Source of the DNA: Rhizoclosmatium globosum
Taxonomy: Eukaryota; Chytridiomycota; Chytridiomycetes; Chytridiales; Chytriomycetaceae
DNA: 64,000 bases
Assembly: GCA_002104985.1 (NCBI GenBank)
Contig: MCGO01000052.1
Coordinates: 62,001 to 126,000 of the forward strand
Reading direction: 5' to 3'
In this document: positions 58,270 to 64,000 of the stretch, piece after piece
Position numbering within the stretch: the stretch's first letter is position 1
Layout: each line of letters begins with the position of its first letter
Made by a program: the position numbers and the translations under genes
Notes under the pieces: generated by a model
What the model saw: the letters and a program-made list of their open reading frames with translations, nothing else
Databases searched by the model: none
Told to the model about the DNA's origin: nothing

Positions 58270-58913
58270 CTATCTCCGCTTGAAGTAGTCAGGATAGTTC
58301 TTGATCTGTTTAGCCGTTGTATCCAAAACCCAGTCTCCAACTCCAAAGTATGCGCTCACAACGCCCCGCAAAGCCTCAGGCTCAATCTTCTTTTCGTTTA
58401 CAGCTATAATTAAAAGCATAAGCTACAAGCAAGGAGAGTGTTGAAGGGAATTAATCCAGCTGTCTCTTAATCCAGTTGTCTCGCTGTTATATAGTCCACA
58501 TTGCTCAACACATTTGGTGGGCATCCACACCCCAAAACTATGCAGATACCGCCAATCGCTGTACCATCCTCTTCAAGCATTCCAGATGTACTGTCCTCGC
58601 AAGTTCTCTTCGCAAACATGATACATCCTGAGTTCATATGATACACTTGGTCATCATCCTGCAAATCAAAGTCTCTGCTCCCTTCAGATCAACGTCATCC
58701 CTAAGCTCATCCATGCTTATTAGCTGGTCTGGCCGTCATGACCATGACTGGTCCATCTAATACCCCGCTCATATACAACTTCCAAGTCCTTTGACTGAGA
58801 CTCATACTCTAAGATTACTCACAAACACCGGCAGTTCGCATGGCTCCAGCTAAGGCTGTGCTGACCAAAGTGGCTTCAAAGGCGAAGGAGAGTACTCGTC
58901 CAATTGTTCCCAT
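58270..58913 (-). CDS. DUF1748 mitochondrial small protein
   Basis: Two exons (58913-58823, 58403-58270) sum to 225 bases, an intact 74-residue protein. It begins MGTIGRVLSFAFEATLVSTA and continues ALAGAMRTAGV, joined to SVNEKKIEPEALRGVVSAYF and GVGDWVLDTTAKQIKNYPDY-FKRR. This matches the fungal DUF1748 family (short N-terminal helix F.FDA.L.S..LAG..R.TG, later YLG.GEW..D), whose members are small mitochondrial proteins. The intron is 419 nt, GT-AG, much longer than usual. The start is the only Met that fits the helix. Confidence 0.85.
58404..58822 (-). other. 419-nt intron of DUF1748 with a Cys-rich open frame
   Basis: The intron contains a minus-strand frame (58664-58467) of 65 codons ending in a stop, MQDDDQVYHMNSGCIMFAKR..., with six Cys. 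It ends before the acceptor and does not splice in frame. It might be a nested gene or chance. Confidence 0.3.
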
Positions 58914-59157
58914 TGTCCTGTCTGTTTTCTTGTGTCTTTTTCTCCCACGACAGCACGAAATGATTGTGAAGTCATCTAAGCGACGTTATTTACGTGTGAG
59001 AGTCATGGTGTTTATTGGAAATGGGCAGCATTATTCGCATAAAGCCGACTTTTTGTAATGCAAGGACATAGTCACTGTTATGAATAGCAAGAGGATTGAC
59101 TTATGATAGATTAATTTTCTAAATCGATGAAGGGGTCCAAATTTAGAAAAATGGTCA

Positions 59158-60166
59158 ATGGGACCAATACAGCTACTCGACCTCCCAAACGGAATACTAC
59201 TCCAAATCCTTGAGATCGCCCATCGGTAACCCGGTTATCTCACACGTGTACACGATTGTTAGACCTGTGGCGAAACGTTCCAAGTGCACGAACAAATTGG
59301 CTTCTTCGATGTTGTCGAGGGAATAAAACCCAAGCTTTAGACCTTTCGGTGAGCCATTTCTGGCAGTTTGTGTGCCAAACACATATGATGTTCAACAAGA
59401 ATACAACAGATTTCACAGTTCAAAGACTACGAAATCGCAATCAACCTCCTCCATCGTTCATCCTACCATTCGTTATGCTCTCACACGTTTTAATTGACCT
59501 CTGCCGCACAGAGCCAGCCTCAAATGCACCGCTCATTGCTGAACAACCTCAAGAATCACTTTCATACCTATTGCTTCAAATTGGTCTTGGGAATTCACAC
59601 AATCCGTCTCCAATATCCCCGACCTCACACTTGAGCAGCAACAAATATGCAATAAGCCCATACAAACCAAACACGTCAACAGAATCAATATCACCTTCTT
59701 CCCTTTTTCCTTCACTCGTAGGCGCGTTGATTTCTCCGGGAAACGCTTGCCTCACTGCAGACATGGCATTATACCTCAAATCAACTTTGTTTGCGTCTAC
59801 AACCACTGAAAACCTCACATCGCTTTCATGGATCGTGAACGAATCACACCGCACTTCAAAGGATGGAGATAAAGAGGCTGGAGGAGGAATGGAGTGATAG
59901 AGACGGGATTTGCGTGCGCGTATTTTTGTGTAATGGGTGGGCATGTTGATGCATTAAAGGTATTGTTGGAGGAAGGAATGTGAACCCAAATGGGATGGAT
60001 GGATTTCTTGTTTAGTAGCGTGTAAAATGGGGGAAATTCAATGTTTGGAGGTGTTGTTGGGGAAGGGATGCGCGCTAATGTTCGGGAGGGGCAGGGAATG
60101 GCCATAGCCAAAACGAATGGATTTCAGGATATTGTTCATTTGCTGGAAGACAGTATGACAAAGTGA
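59158..60166 (+). CDS. F-box/ankyrin-repeat-like protein (fragmented frame)
   Basis: The ATG at 59158 starts MGPIQLLDLPNGILLQILEIA, an F-box N-terminal pattern (LP.EIL..IL). Frames then shift. A 213-codon frame (59256-59897) covers FVMLSHVLIDLCRTEPASNA and a Ser-rich region. A second frame reads ETGFACAYFCVMGGHVDALK-VLLEEG and MAIAKTNGFQDIVHLLEDSM-TK to the stop at 60166. The last two are ankyrin-like helices (GGHVDALKVLLEEG; GFQDIVHLLED). F-box plus ankyrin proteins are common in chytrids as ubiquitin-ligase adaptors. The minus strand also carries a 61-codon frame here, but the ankyrin parts favour plus. Confidence 0.4.
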
Positions 60167-60287
60167 ATTAGTATCATAGTGAGGGATTGTGACGAACTTG
60201 AAAAGGTTTGATTGCGGTTTGCCGCTTCCCAAACCATCAATAAAAAGTAACATCAAAACCAATCAAGCATTAAGCAATCAAACAGCC

Positions 60288-61253
60288 ATGCTCTTTCCCC
60301 TTCTTCTAACAGCTATCCCGTCCCTTGCCTTTGACATGGTTCTAAACACGCCGGGCAACACGGTAACCTACTTCCAAGTCACAGTGACAGTCCCGCCAAT
60401 CCCGCACGTCCTTCACCGGGAACCCAGGCAACCTACTTTCTGTGGCCGGGCATCCAACCTGGTTTCGCTGAGAATAACCTCAACTACCAACCAATTGGAA
60501 ACGGAGTTCTCCAGCCAGCCCTGATCCTCGGCCCATCTTGCATCACCCCGGCTTCCCTCACAGACCCGTACTCTACCTGGATGCTGCCCCATTTACGTGA
60601 ACCTCGATAAGCAACCTACTGGCTCCATCTGGTACACCCTTCATGTCCAATGTGACCCCTTATTCTAAACCTACGCAATACAGTAACTCAGGCCCAACAT
60701 TCCCCGTATCCCCAGGTGACTCCATCCGAATTACACAACAACTTCTCGCCCAAACATGGCTCCTTTCCATCGCATCCCTGACAACCGGTGCTTCATCAAC
60801 GTACTCCATCTCACTCCTCAACCAGACGCAAGGCCGCGCAGAGTTGGATGTGGAACTTTGGTATAATGCCGTGCAGACATTTGAAGTCGTGTTTAGTGAC
60901 GTTCTTGTGAAGGTTGCTCAACCTGACAACGGATTCTGTTTTCAGGGAGGAGCAAAGGTCAAGAAGTTCAGAGCAATGAGACTTGTGTTGGGGATGTATT
61001 GAGTGCGGATGGAACGGAATGTTCGATTAAGAAGTGTGTGTTTGCGAGTGCGACGGGTTCAAAGACTGCCAGCATTAGTGATGACGTCGGAAGTAACGCT
61101 GGAACTGTCACTTCGATTGTGGATCCTGTTGCGAATCCGGGTGGTGCATTTGCTGCGAATGGTAGTGGGAAGAACGCGAATACTTCTTCAGATGCCAAGA
61201 CTCTATTTGGAGTATGCTGGTTTGCTCTGCTAATGTACATCCTCATTGCATAG
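60288..61253 (+). CDS. Secreted GPI-type protein with LWPGIQP motif (unrecognised)
   Basis: A signal peptide (MLFPLLLTAIPSLAFDMVL) is followed, with a frame change, by GTQATYFLWPGIQPGFAENN and LNYQPIGNGVLQPALILGPS, then CITPASLTDPYSTWMLPHL. Later YSKPTQYSNSGPTFPVSPGD and SIRITQQLLAQ look like beta-sandwich strands, and the tail SDAKTLFGVCWFALLMYILI is a GPI-type hydrophobic end. The block LWPG.QP...-GVLQP is seen in a group of uncharacterised secreted microbial proteins. At least three one-base breaks occur (about 60405, 60600, 60960). Probably a wall-facing protein; activity unknown. Confidence 0.55.
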
Positions 61254-61356
61254 AACCCACTCTAGCCTATATATTTTGTGCATTGTAATTCATATCCATC
61301 AAAGTAAATCATATTGTTATAAATATTATTCAGGTCGAACCTGCAATTTACTCATT

Positions 61357-62491
61357 TCAGCCAATTACATTCAAAAACAAATCAGTAAACGCATCTTTGG
61401 TTGTAAATAGAATGCCTTGACACAACACAGCCTTGAGTAATTGTGCTCCAATCCTCTGTACCATCCCAACAGCCCTTCCGTTTGAAACACTTTGACAAGA
61501 ACGTCAGTCGCGCTTTTGTATCTCAGCGCTTCTCTCTTCTTTTTCTCCTCATCGCTTAATCCCTTCTCTGCAGCATCCATCGATGGCGATCTATACTGCA
61601 TTCGAACTTTGGCCATAATGTATGGATAGGTGACGACTGTGGCAATGGCTTTCGTAATCGCGCCAACCAAGAATGATTCGGCTGGACTCATTGACGTGGA
61701 TCCAGTATTCTGACGACCCAGTAGAACGATTCCTTGCACGCGTTCAAACAGGCCGTACCTGATTTGCAACAACTTAGCACATTTTGTTGAATTTTTCGAA
61801 TACGCACGTCAGTGCTGGATTCACGGTCAAGACAAGAGAAGCCGGGAATCCACTCCACAACTTTGAAACGCCTTCATTCCTGATAATTTCGAAAAATAGG
61901 GTGATGGACGACTTTTCGTTTGCGCAAGTTTGTTGGCGGGTTGCAATGACAGAAATGGGAGTGGTGAAAGCACGCGATATTGCACCCGCAAGAGCACCAA
62001 GAAGGAGCTGATACGAGATTTAAAAGAGTGTGAGTTGAATGATTCTGATGGATAAGGAGGAAGTATCCACCTCAACAGCTGTTCCAGGATTCTTCCCCCA
62101 ATTCTTTTGACGTACAATCTGCGAATTGCCTGATGAATCCAGAAGTAGAAGAAGGATGAAGCCTGCCACCAAGTTCACATTACACATCAGCACATGGGCC
62201 ATTACAAAGCGTACCGCTGACTGAACAAGAGACGCCCCGAGACCCGCAAACAAACTTTGACCCTTCGAAGGCTCGGCAGCAACTTGACGGCGAGCAGCGA
62301 TGCTTTCGTGCGTGTTAAGTGAGGAAACAGACATGGTTTAGGGGACTTACACGTCAAGTGGATGCACAACTGCATTTGCAAACACAGAGGCACTGGCTCC
62401 CATCAGCGCTTCCCCTGTACAAGTGCTATAAGCTACCTCTAAACCACTTGTTAGGCTGCAAACCTATCGCGCTCAGCTTCTTGGTGCCCAT
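61357..62491 (-). CDS. Mitochondrial carrier family, peroxisomal ANT1/PMP34-like
   Basis: The start (62491) gives MGTKKLSAIGLQ. Short exons follow: ALMGASASVFANAVVHPLDV-IAARRQVA (carrier signature PxD with Ala/Arg-rich follow-up), then RQKNWGKNPGTAVE-LLLGALAGAISRAFTTPISV-IATRQQT (second repeat), SPAESFLVGAITKAIATVVT-YPYIMAKVRMQY (third repeat), and GWYRGLEAQLLKAVLCQGIL after a one-base loss near 61444. The last phrase is close to PMP34/ANT1 ('GLxxQLLKxxLxxAxLF'). It would carry ATP into peroxisomes. Three repeats and about 310 residues fit the family. The gap to the next gene is 94 bp. Confidence 0.8.
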
Positions 62492-62585
62492 TTGATGGAT
62501 TTGCAAATATTTGACAATTATTCAGATTCCAACCACCATTTCCTCGTCTCCTCCAACTTCCTTCGTCGTAAAAACCAAACTTTCG
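62492..62585. promoter_or_regulatory. 94-bp gap between divergent start codons
   Basis: The carrier start (minus, 62491) and the armadillo-like protein start (plus, 62586) face each other. AT-rich on the left, with a CTCCTCC-type pyrimidine run near 62548. Confidence 0.35.
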
Positions 62586-64000
62586 ATGCGAAGAACACAG
62601 GCGCCAAAGCCGTCTCAAGGAACTGGGCCAGTACCACCTCCCTCACCCGCTTCAGCTTCAAACACCACTCCTGCTCCTAAACTGAAAAAGACTTCAAAAC
62701 CCTCGTCCATCGCCTCAAATGGATCGTCATCGAAAGATGTTGCTTCAACGACAAGGAAATCTAAACGTATCGGTGCTTCCAACAGGGCAGCTCCTCTGCC
62801 TTTAGACTTTACAAGGAATAATAAGGACCTTGAAGAGGCTATTGCAACCGCAAGTTTCGCCAAGTTTAGTGGCTCGTCCGGAAAAGTGCTTCCGAATATG
62901 TATGTTCAGACTGTTTACATAACATTCTAACTCACTCTATTTCCTTTAAAAGACTTTCAAGGTCACGCGGCGATATAGGCTCGATTAGTTTTCAATACAG
63001 CAACATTTCTCCACCAAGCTCCTTCTTGGCTGCAAAAGCGTTTGACCAACTCGCATTACTTCTTGCGGAACCGATAGCACAACTTCAACCAACTAGTTCA
63101 ACAGGTGTAGCCACCGCGAATACTGAAGAATCTGCACCGATGTCTCCACTTATCCTGACACCAAATTCTGTTCTCCCAGTCTCCGCCAATCCTATAGTGC
63201 CATCAGTAAAATCCTTATCAGCTCCAAACTCGCGGAAAGGCTCAGAAGTACCGTCTCCTCCCTCGACGCTCCCTCGACACTCGTCGGATCCAATGATTTA
63301 CGCGCCATCACCTCCTCAGAACCCAGCGCCTCCAACAACTGAGCGCGACTTACGTCGTCGAATCGTGAAACTTTGTCTTGAAATCAAAAGGATTCTCGAT
63401 AAGGAAAACGTGACGCTTGTCTCGGACTCTCCATTGCATAAAATCTTTTTCTCAAAGTACAGTTCGGCTAGTGGTGCGAGTTTGCTTTTGAAATGTATTC
63501 GGGTGAGTGTCATATCGCAATTCCTTGCTAGCTTTCAGTTGGGGGCCTTGTCTCATTGAAAAAAACCAGATTATTCCTGATGTCGACATTTGCATTATTG
63601 TCACAAATTTGTTGCTCAGAATTATAACCTCCGCATCAGATACGACATCCAATATTGCGTTTCTTGCACGTAAAAATGCGTCAGTTGCTGTTGTGAGCTG
63701 CCTCGTGGGTATTGTGACGGCCACATCGGCTTCAACATCATCGTCATCAGCAACAGCCTCAGCCTCAGCAAAGAAAAAAGACGACTTGTGACAATAATCC
63801 GGTAATACTCGGTGGCGGGGCAGCATCATTGTCTGGAGGAAAGGGCAAATCGGAGAAAAGTGGGAATTCTGGATTACCGAGTGGAGTTCCATCTTTAGCG
63901 GCACGAATGGACGAAGCTATTATAAACATATTTAGCGTGATTATAAAGCTTGCAAAACATGGTATATCGACTCTCTCATACTCAAGGTGTTTTAACTTAA
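62586..64000 (+). CDS. Armadillo-like protein, N-terminal part (possibly CCP1/AGTPBP1-type)
   Basis: The gene runs off the right edge. It starts MRRTQAPKPSQGTGPVPPPS, a disordered Ser/Lys-rich head. Exons then give AAPLPLDFTRNNKDLEEAIA and the helical region RDLRRRIVKLCLEIKRILDK, SGASLLLKCIR-IIPDVDI, CIIVTNLLLRIITSASDTTS and NIAFLARKNASVAVVSCLVG. The last piece in the window is LAARMDEAIINIFSVIIKLAKHG. Repeating helical pairs look like the armadillo domain that precedes the M14 peptidase of cytosolic carboxypeptidase CCP1, a tubulin deglutamylase. The peptidase domain would be to the right. The assignment is weak without it. Confidence 0.5.

Noticed and set aside
58840..59058. Plus-strand frame MAPAKAVLTKVASKAKEST...
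   Set aside because: It lies antisense to exon 1 of the DUF1748 gene, whose two exons give an exact family match.
59197..59382. Minus-strand frame of 61 codons opposite the F-box/ankyrin gene
   Set aside because: It reads smoothly, but no neighbouring minus exons extend it and the ankyrin helices on the plus strand at 59900-60160 are better supported.
1..64000. Bacterial features such as operons, Shine-Dalgarno sites, CRISPR arrays or rRNA genes
   Set aside because: Spliceosomal introns and gene content show a fungal nuclear genome; no such features were seen.

Overview
The window is nuclear DNA of a zoosporic (flagellated) fungus, most probably a chytrid. The genes carry short GT-AG introns, many of 45-70 nt, with GTRAGT-type donors and some CTAAC-like branch points. 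There is a fungal DUF1748 mitochondrial protein, TIM22, a PET100-like protein, an amphiphysin/Rvs167-type BAR-SH3 protein and a GH18 chitinase-like enzyme. A repeat protein of axonemal type at 20197-22408 points to a lineage that still builds a flagellum. About 29 genes, one tRNA, one broken duplicate gene and one transposase relic can be supported.

Layout: 1-8.1 kb holds the end of a serine carboxypeptidase (S10), an MFS transporter, a GIT/Spa2-like scaffold head-to-head with the BAR-SH3 gene, and a tiny I78-type protease inhibitor. 8.2-19.0 kb is a cell-surface block: a very large protein with three EXORDIUM-like domains followed by six 188-residue Cys-rich units (four almost identical at DNA level), a PIF/Harbinger transposase relic, and an LRR + metallophosphatase + GPI-tail gene on the opposite strand. 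19.3-30.4 kb holds a PET100-like gene, the axonemal-type gene, methylthioadenosine phosphorylase, an S28 peptidase, a Leu/Phe/Val-type dehydrogenase and a GH18/chitin-binding gene. 30.5-42.8 kb holds a kinesin-4-like motor, TIM22 head-to-head with an acyl-CoA carboxylase beta subunit, a coiled-coil protein kinase, tRNA-Arg(UCU), a decayed partial copy of the kinase gene, and an enoyl-CoA hydratase. 42.8-64 kb holds FAM50/XAP5, a low-complexity nuclear-type protein, a divergent Sec61-alpha/SSH1, a giant coiled-coil protein, a disordered protein, DUF1748, an F-box/ankyrin-like gene, a secreted GPI-type protein, a peroxisomal-type nucleotide carrier and the start of an armadillo-like protein.

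Many conserved genes are interrupted by single-base frame breaks. Where the reading frame can be restored by eye, nearly all are loss of one base from a short homopolymer (TTT>TT, GG>G, CC>C). This looks like a base-calling property of the draft assembly, not real pseudogenisation, and those genes are annotated as functional with the break noted. Several gene pairs share bidirectional promoter gaps of only 28-94 bp. Some genes join in evident themes: surface and wall biology (EXORDIUM-like/PAN-like protein, LRR-phosphatase, GH18, secreted GPI protein), branched-chain amino acid and fatty acid breakdown (dehydrogenase, acyl-CoA carboxylase, enoyl-CoA hydratase, peroxisomal carrier), and flagellum or microtubule functions (axonemal repeat protein, kinesin, large coiled coils, possibly a tubulin-deglutamylase-type armadillo protein). 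The co-location is not evidence of an operon-like unit.
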